A model generated the notes under the pieces. It was not told the DNA's origin. It did not search any database and saw nothing but the letters and a program-made list of their open reading frames with translations. Shown here in pieces: positions 26,224 through 39,900 of a DNA stretch of 64,000 bases. Every line of letters starts with the position of its first letter. Positions within the stretch are counted from its first letter, which is position 1. The stretch lies in the NCBI GenBank assembly GCA_029204225.1, contig CM055096.1:28880495-28944494 (forward strand), given 5' to 3'. The position numbers were made by a program, and so were the translations under genes. The DNA is from Diphasiastrum complanatum (lineage: Eukaryota; Streptophyta; Lycopodiopsida; Lycopodiales; Lycopodiaceae).

Positions 26224-26395
26224 AGAAGAAGACGAAGAAGAAGGGGAGACTAGCTGCAAAGCAGCCACATTGGCTGGCTGCTGTGCAGCCAGGGTGGTAT
26301 CTGGCTGCTGCGCAGCCAGGGGTGGTGAGGGAGGGGGAGCGCTGGCTCCCTCTAGTTTTCCGGGCCATAAGGAGGTGGAGGGCGATGGAGCACGA

Positions 26396-26452
<57 letters not shown>

Positions 26453-27695
26453 AGAAGAAGAAGAAGAAGAAGAAGAAGATCTTCTAATGTCTTTTTCATG
26501 CCTAAAGGCATATAAGACAGCCAAGTACATCCAAATATGATAGAAACCTGACGGAATAATGTTGTCTAACAAAATCTAACTACAAACAAAACTAACTAGG
26601 AAGAGAGAGTATTAGTCCAGGATTATGTGGTACAAAGACCACTTACAAATATAACTAGAAAATTCTTCAATCTTCAATCTCAGACTCAAACTTTAACTGT
26701 ACGCCTTTGTTTGGACTCAACGAAATGAATGTTACCATCCCTATAGATCATGTGTCTACCAGTGTCTTTTGCTTCCTTGAGAGCTTTCTAGCGTTCCACA
26801 CCTTGGACAAGTTGAGATCTTCATCTAGAAAGATCTAGGTATCTTTCAATTTAGGACGTTGCCGTAGTACATCTCATCTGGCCTCCATCGAGGTGAAGCG
26901 TAGGACAAGGGTACTAGCATCTTTCTTGGTATACCAAGTTGTATCCAAAACTTTGTTGTGATGCGGAAGAGTATCTTTCAAAAACTGTATGGCTTCACTA
27001 ATAGCATCTTGAGAATCAGGGATGCCCTTGACACGGTTGTTAAGAGCCTTTTACTCTCGCAATTGGCTCTCAGAGAGTGCAGCAGAGATGAAAGAAACTG
27101 GAGCATCTTTGTTTGGACCTTTATCCCAGTCAGTTTTGCTGTCTTTGAGAACAGCTGCTCTCCTTCTTGATGTCTTCAATGGAAGTATCCAACTATAGAA
27201 GGTGTGAGTGTACTGATTGGAACATTGCTTTGTCCAGCTCCTTCTGGTGAGAAGCAAGAAGTTGGAAAATCCTTATATTGTCTTCATGGAGTGCAGTGAT
27301 AAGATTGTAGAGTGATGGAGACACCAGGGTGAGTGGAAGAGCAATATTAGTGCTTTCATCATGGATTTGATTAGATGGAGGGATATGAATAGCAAAGATA
27401 GAGCTAGGTGTGGTGGGTGGTAGCTCTAGCCAAGCAGAAGCAGGAGCAATGGCTATAGCGGCAAAACCTGGAGCGTTTGGAGCAGGGGGAGGGGAGTGGG
27501 ATCTCCCTTTTCGAGGTATGGTATGGAGCAGCGCGACTGTGGCCAGTGATGGAGCTACTCCATGCACTGGAGCATGTGACCAGCGATGGAGGTACTCCAT
27601 GGAGGCCTCAGGTTGCCATCACACCCCTACTCAGCACACAAGAAGCAGCAGGCGCGATGGCGCCAGGCGCGCGCGCGCGAGCGAGCGAACGAGTG

Positions 27696-27747
<52 letters not shown>

Positions 27748-28123
27748 AACGGATTATGTGGAATCATCGAGGAACTTCACACAAATAACAAAGTACTTTG
27801 TGATTTGAGTTTTGATATCTTATTATTGCTACTCTGCTAGCAAGTTTAGGAAAAATGGTGGGCTACATTCTGATCTTCCAGCAGGTTGCAACACATTTTT
27901 CTTGGCTAGGAAGACCATAGCAACCCTCAATATTAGATCTTACTCCATATAGTTTTTGGCAAAATGGCTCTTCCTTGTTAGTAGAAAGTTCTTCTTGTCC
28001 TCCTATCATTTCATCATTGATCACTCCATTCAGATACTTTGATAGACTTAAAAATTCACACAATAGATAGAGAATCATAACTAACTACATAGCAACTGTA
28101 TGCTCTCACTAATTCAAGCGAGC

Positions 28124-28184
<61 letters not shown>

Positions 28185-28449
28185 CAATCCATGTGACAAA
28201 CCCCCATCTAGGTGTATAGGGCGGATAGGACAACCTGTACAGTCTCTCCATAAAGATGGGTCTGTAGTAAAGAGGTTTCACCACAAGCTCCCCATCCCAA
28301 ACCCTATGGATATAAGATCTGTAAATAAATCGGCGAATATGGTGATGTGTGCCCTCCAGAAGTGATGATAAAGGAATACCAATGGAGTCCAATAGCCGAC
28401 CAGCCTGAGAATACCATGAGAAATGAGATCCCTGGCTGTGGAGTAATTG

Positions 28450-28505
<56 letters not shown>

Positions 28506-30887
28506 TATTAATGTCTTTTGATGCCAAAAAGCATATAAGACTGAGTGGTACATCTAAAGTTTGTTGTAACATGGTAGCATAGTAACACCGCAAAACAGCT
28601 TAAGAAACGAATCTGAAATACATAATGTCTATCACTGGAAAACTACAACAAACATTAACATATCCAAAAGATAGAACTGTATGTGATATCAGCTGAGACT
28701 ACTGAAGAAGTCCGTGATACGAGGCCCAGAGGATGATACCGTAGTAGAAGATGGATGCTGATGTTGTCTGTGTCGTCGCTATGGGCACTAACTCTAACTA
28801 GTATGGGATCTCTTCCACTAAAGCCTGGACTTTTTGCATCAAGGACATCTCATATAGCATAAGGGCAACACATCTAGGATCCACATGCATCCCTGAAAAG
28901 ACAATGATAGTTTCCACGAATATTATAGTAGGCCGAACATCTGAAAAGGAAATGCTCCTCCAATTCAATCTCCCCCAAGGCACACATCTGACATAGTCTG
29001 TCCAAACGTGAAGTACCCTGATAAAGACTAGTCTCAATAGCAAGCTGGTGGGAAGAAACCCAAAACTGTCCTAGAGTAACCCCTAGACAGTGTGAGAGTC
29101 CATAATCAAGGTAGTGTGCTCATATAGGAAAACCTGATCCATCAAGCTCCAAAAAGTATGTTCGATAGAAAATTGGCTTAACGCTCAATTGTCCCTGCCA
29201 AGTGTGCTGGATATAAGCCTGATAAATAAAGCATCTAATCTACTCATGAGTGCCTGCTAGGAGATCAGAAACTGGAATACCGACTACAAGGTAGGAATAT
29301 CTGTCAAAAGGGAGAGTCAATACTCTCTGGATATATATACAATGAGCTGAAAAGGGCATCGACTAACAGGAGAGGAACAACAAACTTAGCAATGATAATT
29401 TGGTGTGGGACTGAGGGCTTAGCCCTAATCATCCGAGATCACGTGGTGATCTGGAGTCGAGATATACGAGACCGATCCGAGGAGGTAAGACTTGTACACC
29501 AAGCCTCTGTCGCATATAATGCTGCAGGAGTGACCATAGTGTCGAAGAGGTGACACTTACTGGGAGCATCATGAATTTAACTCCAGAAACAAATTCTCTC
29601 AAGTTGGACGAGGAAAGTGTGACCCTTCCCAAGGTGATCTGAGGCTGCCTGCCCCATACTGAAAATACAACCACTGAATAGAACACCCAAGTATAAGATG
29701 AAACAATCGCCAAAGGTTGACCATCAAGGAAAGCGCTGTATTTTCCTGTCTTCGATGTTAGCTCCTATGAATTGTGCACATTCCAGGAATGTGATATTTT
29801 CTCTTTATTGGAATGTTCACTTTTAGAATCTTTTAGTGGGCCTTGTTCCAAATTGATTTGTGTATTTGGTCTCTGCTAGTAGGTTACATGTAAGTTCATT
29901 GGTCAAAATGACCTGCTGCTAGGTTGCTCCTAGAAATAGTAACCCACTGCGTAGTATTAGGGCTTGTCTCTTCTCATGGTTCATCCACTTTTGGTGGTTC
30001 ACTAGTTTGAGCTATTAAATTTATACATTATTGTTCTGAAGAAATTTTCTTGCTTGGTATCTTTTCATATTTCTGCCATTTTGTACTGTATGATGCTTTT
30101 CAGTTCTTCTGTTTGCTAAACACATTTTTTTGGAGTCTGTCTATAAGTGTCTTTTATAAATTCGTGCAAACAATAAAGATCAAAGGTCAGAGCATGGAAG
30201 AATTGAAAAAGGGTCCATCAAGGAAAGGTTTTGAGACTTGAGTTTTTCTTTATGTTTACAGGAAACTCGGATTCCTTTGGTTGTTTGGACTTTGCCCAAT
30301 TTCAGTGGCCTGACACGTGATGAGCTGACAGCAAGGGACACTTATGGAATTGGTGGTAAGGTTTTGAATGCAACAAAAGTTAGTCAAATCATATGCTCCA
30401 AAATCAACCTTTTCTAAACATAGTAAATTTTCCCTCGTGATAATCAAATAATCCAAAGAACGAAATTCCTTCTCACTAGGATACACCATAGTCTAGATCT
30501 AGAAGAGTCAAATATTTGCGAAAATAGCTCTAGTTAACATGACCATATACCATTTCATTGTTTGAAATTTTGGCCTTGTGAGCTGTGCCAATTCTCTTTT
30601 ATCTAATATTTTATGTTGGTATCGAATTGGCAAATATATTCTTGCAAATGATAGCTGTGTAGAGGTTGTTGAAAACAAATTAGTGGAAAATGCATGGATC
30701 GAACATTTTGAAACCACCACTCAAAACAAACGAACCATTTGGAGCCGTTCAAACCAAAAGAGTAGCCCGATTCGTAATTGATTGTTGGTTTTAATATTTT
30801 ATCATGGTTTGAAATTTGAGTCTTGTAATTTGTGTTTGAAGTATTATCAATTTTGGTCCCCTAATGATTCATGAAGTTGGACTTGGC

Positions 30888-30963
<76 letters not shown>

Positions 30964-33900
30964 CATTGATGTCTTATAGGTACCCAAGGGTACACAAGAC
31001 AAAAAATGTACATCTCAAGTGTGTATGATGCTCTAGGAGCGTATAAAAAAACGTCTCCATAAAAGAAAACATACTAAATAAACAACATGAACTAGATATG
31101 TCGTAAACTCTCTACTGAGCTGGAAAGAAAACACATATATAACATGATGTGAAAAAACAAAGCCTCAAGTCTCGGCTGAAGCCCTAAAGTAGGACGTGAT
31201 CAAAATTGTGGAGTGCTCTAAATGTGACGGGCGAAACTGCCTTTGTCTAGACCTATGAACAATATGTCGCCTGCTCTGCCTCGTCCTGCTGGAGGGATGA
31301 CTGGGTCAAATGCACTGCGTCTGGCACGATGTCTGTCTATGATTGGAATATCTATCTCATCCTCTGATTTGTCCTTTGTGTCGTCTGTAAGCCTCTGTCT
31401 GCGTCTGGAAAAGAAATCTGTGATATTGGTCTAGGGATCTGAATTGATTTGGACATTGACTAGGTCTCGTCTCAAAAGCATCATCTCACGTATCATCAAG
31501 GCCACACAGTGAGGACCCTCATATGTGATCAAGGCCTGGAGTGATCTAGAGGAGTCCCGGTATAAACAATGGTATCATCCTAGGCAACCCTTATAGTCGG
31601 TCTCCATAAAGATGGATCCGTAGTAAAGGGGCTTCACTCCAAGTTGTCCCTCCCAAACTCTATGTGTATAGGATCTATATATAAACTGTCGAATATAGTG
31701 ATGTGTGCTGGCTGGAAGTGACGATATGGAAATACTTGTTAGAAATCCATAAATCATAATATGGATGGACAGACTAGGATTCAAACCCAAGACCTCCCTC
31801 ATACCGGATGGGATGCTCTACCACTGAGCTATCTGCCCTATTTGATAGTTCTCTCTAGAGTGTGGATTGATATTCCAACACCCCCCCCCCCCCTCAAGCC
31901 ACACTTGGTTGGGGGTCTACCTGTCACCTGCCCCACAACATGGGCCACCTAACCATGGCTTTGACACTAAGAACTGTTAGGTCTAACTTGGCTCTGATAC
32001 CATGTTAGAAATCCATGAATCATAATATGGATGGACAGACTAGGATTCGAACCCAGGACCTCCCTCATACCGGATGGGATGCTCTACCACTGATCTATCC
32101 GCCCTAGAGTGTGGATTGATATTCCAACAATACTGACGTGGTCAAGCAGACTTACAGCCTGAGAGAATCATGAGAGGTGAAAACCCTGATTGTGGAGTGA
32201 TTGTGATGAGGTAAGTGCAGCATAGGAATATTTGGGGCTGTCCATCTGCATCAGTCTCTGGAGGAAAATAACGATCCGAAAAATAGCCTCAACCTGTAAT
32301 GGATGAACTGCAAACTCTGCAAGTATAATCTGATGAGGGATTGAAGGTTTTGATTGAATCATACGTGAGAGCATAGTAATCTGCAGGCAAGATATATTGG
32401 CCCACTCAAAAGAAGACCCATACACCAAGTCTCTACAGCATACATGACTGTCGGTGTGACCATGGGATCAAATAGGTGACACTTACTCAGAGCATCACGT
32501 ATGTACTGTCTGAAACAAAACCTCTCAAGCTGGATCAGTGATGCGTGCCCCTTACCAACCTAGCAAGAGCGGCCTTGCCTCATACTATATGTGTATGAAG
32601 AAACAACCTCCAAGGGATGACCATCCCATAAAAGCTCCTGAAGCTACATGAATGCTCAAGATGTGTTGAAGACCATAACTTTGGTCTTTGCAATGTTCAC
32701 AAACAAACCCCATCGTGAACAGAACGAGCATAAAACATCTAAATGTCTCTGTAACCCCTCTCTGGAGCGTGACATGAGTGCAACATCATCAGCATATAGT
32801 AGAATCAAGATCAGTAGGTCACATAAAGTACAACCCTCACCTCCATCTTGCATAATCATCCTCTCCAACTCACCACCATAAACAAACAAAGTAGGGAATA
32901 ATGAGCATCCTTGCTTCACTCCAATGGTACTATGAACCTGCTACGATATGCCCTCCTCAAAATGGAAACAACCTATCACTCTCTCATATAAGCCCATAAT
33001 TGTAGGAAATCATAAACCAAACAGCAAAACATTCAACATAACGAAGAATGGCTCTATGCTTGCATACATGAATAATGAAGAAGTGACATACATTTATGGC
33101 TGACCCAACATTAGGGCAATGTCCAAATAACCTAACTTCTTCTACAAGCTTCATTAGGTCTAACCTAACTTCATCAACAAGTTACTTAATAAAAATCAGC
33201 AAGCCCCTACTTCTAAGGTCTTTTATTAACAAGGCCATTTGGACCCATGAGTTTCTACATGGGGACCCAATAATTCACAATTGCATTAACAACCATTAGT
33301 GTCTCAAAATTTGCAAGATGCTCATGGGCATCTTCATCATTGTTGAAGTAGCTCTTGAACCAAAAGAGAGACAATGCAACCTGTTGCCCGAACTTCATGC
33401 CACTAGATACTTCGAGCTATGAGCACTCCGAAGTAGCCGAAATAAAATCTCTACACAAGTCGAGCACCAACAATCTGAATCTCCACCGCAATCACGATCA
33501 ACATAGAAGAGAAAGAGAATATGTAATGATGAAGTATCAAATACAATGACGGGTAGATGCATACTCCATTCATGGTGGGCAGCCAAGGCACTATTGGCAA
33601 CAAATCAACCACAGAACTTAGATACCCACTTGACTCCAAAAGTTTTCTTACCATGAGGAAAATCAACAAGATCCAAGATCTTGTTCTTAAAAAGAGAGTC
33701 ATACTCTTTTTGCATTTCGTCCTCCCAAACCTTATTTCCATTGACCTGCTCACATAAAATAGGCATTGCTATAACATCATCATGAGAAATAAGGGTAGAA
33801 TCTGAAAAATCAGCATGAGGTAGTGATTTTAAGGAGGCATGTGTCTTCCCTTCATAGTAACGCTCTACTTTGCTGTCCCAGAAAGTTTCTAACAGCCGCC

Positions 33901-36900
33901 TTGGGGCTGTTATGTCCAACAACCTTACCTTTTGCATTACTTGGTTGTCCCAAGTGTTGCACTGGACTTTGCTGTCCACATTCTTCCGCAGGCCGTTCCC
34001 GAAGCAAATGGACTGTTCTTGATGTATATTGGGTTGAAAATGAACCAAAGAAGATGGCTGAACCTGCTGGTTCACATCTTCAATGAAAACATTTGGCCAT
34101 TGTCAAGAAATGCATCAATAATTGCTTCATTTAAGCTGTCCCTCAAAGAGGTATGTGATGAATTAGAAGTTTCTTCAAGAGATGAAGACTTCTTTCCAAA
34201 CAAATGCTCAATCTCATCATTTTGAAGAAGAGTACTAAATGAAATAAACTTACTCCCTCCTTGATTAGTACATAAAGTCTTCAAAGAGTGCCCGAATTTT
34301 TCAGCCCTCGAACCATCAAATTGGAAAGAGTTCCCTTAAAACTTTCCACTTATGCATCTATCACATGCATGACCTTCCGGCTGCAAGCCATAAAATCGTA
34401 ATCTTGATCAACAAAATTGACTTGCGACTCAAATTGCTATTCCAAAGTACTGGTGCCAGCATTTGTTTCCCTGCTCTTCTCCATCGCAATCTGCTTCCTA
34501 CAATCCTTGATAAAATGCCCATACTTGCAGCAATAATGGCATTTCCCTTTCTTCTTAGGCTCAAAATCAGAATCATCATCATCATCTTCAACATGCTCAA
34601 CTTTGGAAAATGTAGAAGAGGTTTTACCTTTCCACGTACTCTTTCCTTTGCCTTTGGAGAAGAAAGCTTGATCTTGAGTATCTCCCAATGAGAAATTGTT
34701 ATGCATTTGCTCTTCTTGTAAGAAGAAGGCCCACTAGCTCATCAAAAGTGATTTGAGTTTCCCTCAAGGAGATACTCAATGACGTAACAAAGTAAGATAC
34801 GAATGTGGAAGTGAAATTCAAAGTGATGGAAACAAATTGAGCATCCTCAATGACCTCATCAATATTTAAAAGCTCCTCCCTAAGATCCTTGATCTTCGTC
34901 AAGTGATCAGAATTAGACTCACCTTCATGCATCTTCAATTGGAAAGTTGGTTCCGAAGAAATAGAACCCTTGCTGTTAATTTGAAACATCTTCAGAAGAG
35001 TATCCCAAGCACTCTTCGATGTTTTGCAAGATCTAATATGAGGCAAAATAGATCTCCACTAATATTGCAATCACGGAATGGGCTTGAGCATCCTTCCTAT
35101 CCCATTTCCTTTGATACTCCCAAGGTGCTGAAGAAGATGAAACCGTAGATAAGCCTGGCCTAGCAGGAGTAGAAGGAGCGATGGTAATAGTCCTCTCATC
35201 TTCACCATTGACAACCTCCCACAAGCCTTTGGCAATAAGCAAATTCTTGATCATATAACTCCATAAGGAGTAGTTGGATCCATCCAACCTATCTTCATTA
35301 AACAAAGCTCCATTGCCTTCAGACTCTCTTGCCATGATAAGAGAAGTAAAATCAGCTTGAAGTAGTTCTGAAAAATAGCCATGGATCTGAAAATGGTATT
35401 AACATATTCTAACAATAATCGCCAAGACTGTGTCTGAATGGAAACCAAGATCCCGTAGTCTCTGAATAAGCAGATGTCTCGAAACTGAGTCAAAGGCCTT
35501 ACGGAAATTCACAAAACAACAGTATACTTGCTCCTGTCTGGACCAGCCTCCTTGATAATAGACCTCAAGGGGAATATATGATCTGAGGTGGAGTAATGAG
35601 GTCGAAAACTTGCCTGCCCCAAAGCATGTAGGCGTCTGAGCTCGGCTTCACTACTGACTGTCGTCTGAAGAACTGATCCATAAACCTTTGCCATGATATG
35701 TCAAACCATAATAGTGCAGTAGTTTTCTGGGATCACCTCCCTTGTGAATGGGATGTATGACATTGGTACACCAAGAGGTGGGGAAACCTTGAATCACAGC
35801 TTGATTAAAAAGACATAAAGGATGGGAGAGAGTATATCTTTTGCATGGATAAAAAGTTCTACTTCTAAGTCTTGACTCTTGAATATCACGGGCACGACAA
35901 CTATTCAGGTAGATTTCTAATGGATTCAGATATCATGTTGGGGGTGAATAGGTTGAAGGATGAAGGACGGGGTGAGATGAAGATGGGAGAAGTGGTGTCA
36001 AATAATCTGCCCAGGTATATGAGTTTGTCAACGTGGGAGAAGGAGCTCGAGGAATGAATTCATGCCAGAAGGCTTTCAAAGAAGAACTAAAGAGAAGGTT
36101 AATAAGCCTTCTCCCTTTTTTGATATCGTAGGCCTTCTTTTTACGATGATTATTATGAAGTTGGCGGCATTCATCATCATACCAAGGCGGACTTGGATGT
36201 TTGAAGGTGTGAATTTTTGTTCTAGTTTTTGTGGATGGAAAAGTAAGGGAAGTTGCAGTGTGTAGGGCATTGGTGAGGAAATCAGATTGTTCTTCAATAG
36301 TGGAGTTGTGTGGGAAATGTTGTAGAAGGGAGGTTAATAAAACTTGATATGCGAGAATGTGTCAGTTCTTAAAGCGATATCTTGGGGCACAAGGAAAAGA
36401 TGGATGGGAAGTATGAGTGATAGTGGGATGTGTTCCTAAATGGAAGGAAAGCGATGAATGATTCGAGAGAGTAGTACATGTGATGGTGAAAGCCGTAATA
36501 TGAGGAAGAAGAGAAGGTGATCCCATAACTCTACCACGTTGTGCCTGCCACTGTCAAGATGACAAATGAAATCACTGGAAGAAGGGCACCCGGCAAGGTT
36601 ATTAAAAATGGCAAGCTCATGTGCTTCTCCTAACTGTAAAAAGTACTCTCCATAACCTGTGATAGGCTCGTCCTCATCTGCCGAATGATATCTCCGGACA
36701 AATCCATATATGGAGAGCCATCTTTGTCTGAGAAAGAAGTTGTCTCAGGTGGAAAGAACAAACTTCAATATAGATGTCCCTGTCCAAACCTGTAAGGACC
36801 CTCTAGTTATGGACTCGGCTCATTACATTCGCCGTGTCCATTTACATTTACTTTACTTTATGCATAGGCAAGCCTTGGGCCCTTTTTTATTCATTAGTGA

Positions 36901-39900
36901 CACTTAGACTATATGGTTGGCCTTTGGCCTTAGTATTCATTATTAGGCCATTTGGACATATTACTGGAGAGTGGGGGCCTTCTTGGAGGGCGCACTATTT
37001 TCCCTCCCAGTTGGGCCCTAGCCACTGGAAGCTTCCTTTTAGGGCTTCCTCTTGGCTATAAGTAGGGAAACTGTGTCATTTGTTATTCAACTAATGATAT
37101 TGATCTCTGTCTTTAGCCTCCTTAATCTCTCTCTTTCCTGCTTTCTAGGGTTAAGTCTTGCTTATGTGCTGCTTTCATAGCTTAAGTCTTGCTTATGTGA
37201 TGCTTTCATAGCTTAGCTCTAGATTAGTTGTGGCTCTATTCGTAACTTGGTATCAGAGCACTTTCCTGATTGCTGAATTTCAGATCTGATTTTTTGATTG
37301 GATGCCCATTTTCCTTGCTGATTTTTCTCTCTTTGCTGAGGGCTTTCGTCTCTTTGCTTCAGCAACATTCAGCACAGTTTGTTGGAGGACTAGCTCCCAT
37401 CAGAGCATTTTCCTTGGCGGAGCTTTAGCAGATAGTTAGCGGAAGTACTTCCACTAAATTTGGCGGCCGGAAAAAAAAAATTTGGGCAGATTATTTCCGG
37501 CGCCCAAGTCATTTCCAGCTTGTTTGCAGGCTCTTCAACGCCCAATTCCCTCATCTCTTTTGTCCGTTCCTCCTTCCATTTTCAGCCCTCTCTTCACTTT
37601 TGTTTGCAAGTTGTCCATACCTGTCACTTTCGTCCGTTTTTGTCTCCGTTTGCAGCCATTTTTCACACCTTGTTTGCAGGCTGTCCATCGCCCATCCCCA
37701 ACCAAATTTCACGAAATTTCGACTCCGTTTGATATTCCAATTTGTCACTTGCCTCCTAGCTGTCCAGCGCATTTTTACAGCCTTCATTTTCACTTTTTTC
37801 ATTTGCTGATTGTTAGTTGTGATAATAGTGGTTTTAATAGACTAATTTGGGTTGACGACAAGAGTCCACTCTCTCAAGTTTTCGTCTATTCCTTCCACTA
37901 TCATTATGGCACATTCACCTACCCTATGTGAGACTACTCAGGAAACCTTATCCGATCAGTTTCGTCGCATGGATGAGACCCTTTCTGGCCTCGTTCTTCG
38001 CTTTGATACCGTTATGACCGGCTTTGCTACTATGCAGTCACAGATTGATTCTTTACAGCCTCATGGTCCTGGTAAAGCTCCTGTTTTTCCTTCATTTGGG
38101 ACTCCCCCTCCATTTGGATTTCCATCTTCCTCTGCTAGTCAGCCTGGTGGTGGACCGTTCATTCCACCTAACCCACCTCCTGGTTTCTTTTCACGTCCCC
38201 CACTTCCTAAGCCACACTTTGCTCGAGACTTTCGTGATAGGGTAAGCTTGCTACCTATTCCGGTTCCTCTGACGGGAACTTATTAGAGAATTGGTTTGCT
38301 AAGCTTGACACATATTTTTCAGATCTACCCTAAGACTGATCCTTAGAAGATCCAGTTGGCTGCTTTACATTTAGATGGACGCGCCGCCACGTGGTGGCGA
38401 GTTTGTAGAGCTGATCCTGATCGGGAAGGGCTCCATTTATGGCATACTTTTCGCCGTGACCTCCGTCATGCTATGATTGATCCTCAGTGGCTCGACCGCC
38501 AACGTGATACATTTCGTAGTCTCACTCAGACCAGTGATCTTGTTTCTTATACAGATCAGTTTATGGAGCTTTCTTATCTTTTCACAGATCTACAGCCCAC
38601 TGAGCTTATTTCTCGTTACATTGCTGGGCTTCGTGGTGCTTTACATTATGATGTTTCTTCCTTCCGTCCTCCCACACTTGTTGAGGCGATGTCTCTTGCC
38701 AGTACTTTACAGCATAAGTACTCTGACACCCTTCCTTCCCACTTCTCCGTCCTTCTGCTTCATCTTTTCCCGCTACGTCCACCCCTACACCTGCCCCTTC
38801 TGTTCCAGCTCTCTCCATTGTCCCTTCGTCTCCTCGACCTGCTTTTGTCCAATGTTACACGTCTGCAGAGTTTGCTGACCTTCAGCAGAAGCGTCTTTGC
38901 TTTCGTTGTAAGAGTCCTGACCATTTTGCCCGTGATTGCTGTCAGCCTCTCCCTACTACTACTGCTGTTTTTTACCATGAGGGCACTACTCCAGATGATT
39001 CTGATATCTACATTCATATTTCTGATGAGCCTGACCTATCCTCTGAGCCTTCCACTGATTTACTTCCTGCTACTTGCCATGCTCAGCTTGCCTATGCTAC
39101 TTGGATAGGGCATCCTGGTCCTCGCTCCATTCGGTTACGTGTACGTATTACAGGTCGTGAGTATATGACTTTAGTTGATATTGGAAGCACTCATTCTTTT
39201 ATTAGCATATATCACTAGTCGCATCCGTGCTTCACCTGCTCCTGCTTCACAGCCTCTCACAGTTGAGGTTGCCAGTTCCCATTCTTTTCCTAGTTCTCAG
39301 ATAGCGTTTACCATACCGCATTGGAGATTTTTCTGGACAGGCAGATCTTTACATTATTCCTATGGAGCGTTATGATCTTATCCTTGGTGCTGATTGGTTT
39401 GCATCTCTTGGAGCCGTTACACTGGACTTGAGACAGCAGACATTGACATTTTTACATGATGCAGTTACACACTCACTTGTTGGCATTGATTCTCAGGGAG
39501 ACTTCCAGTTGATTACTGGGAAGCAGTTTATTCGCAGCCTGCCAAAGGCTCATTGTGCAGCCTTATTATGTGTTCAGCGGGCAGTACCAGTTCCTCCAAT
39601 TCCCACTCCAGCAGCTGTTCGTCAGGTTATCTCTGACTTATTACATCAGTATGCTTTTGTCTTTTCAGAACCTACGACGCTACCACCATTACGTGACGTG
39701 AACCATCATATTGACTTGCGTCTTGGTTCTGCTCCTCCTTCCCGTCCCCCTTATCGTATGTCTCGATCTAGCGTGATGAGCTTGAGCTCCATATTACTGC
39801 CTTGTTAGATCAGGGTCTCATTGTTCCTAGTCACAGTCCTTTTGGTGCCCCTGTTCTCCTTGTTAGTAAGAAAGATGGTACCAAACGCCTTTGTATTGAT

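Larger units (their letters stand above)
31737..32129 (-). mobile_element. 393-bp TRIM with a tRNA-like Pol III promoter in each LTR
   Basis: Terminal direct repeats at 31737-31880 (144 bp) and 32003-32129 (127 bp) begin TGTTGGAATATC and end ATTTCTAACA in the minus sense. They are flanked by the 5-bp duplication ATACT (31732-31736 and 32130-32134). The PBS TGGTATCAGAGCCAAGTTA (initiator tRNA-Met type) starts directly after the upstream LTR (32002 downward), and the polypurine tract CTTGAG plus 13 G (31898-31881) directly precedes the downstream LTR. The internal part is only 122 bp with no coding capacity. The two LTRs differ by a 17-bp indel and several substitutions. It is inserted in LINE ORF2. 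Confidence 0.9.
33001..35414 (-). mobile_element. Ty1/copia element, deleted, with target duplication ATAAT
   Basis: The minus-strand ends are TGTTAGAATATG at 35414 and ...GATTTCCTACA at 33001, flanked by ATAAT on both sides (32996-33000, 35415-35419). Coding remnants run gag to RT N-terminus. Only ~80 bp separate the outer start from the gag ATG at 35335 and no PBS was seen, so most of the 5' LTR and leader are missing. Integrase and most of RT are also deleted. Confidence 0.8.

Noticed and set aside
26057-26572. Long open frames through (GA)n/(TC)n, also at 22123-22688, 43292-43624 and 61360-61566
   Set aside because: They translate to Arg-Glu or Ser-Leu dipeptide runs and exist only because dinucleotide repeats lack stops.
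31767-31838. A functional tRNA gene
   Set aside because: It lies inside both LTRs of a small retroelement, has a poor anticodon arm and a C at position 33, and no T run follows as a Pol III terminator. It is better read as a captured promoter.
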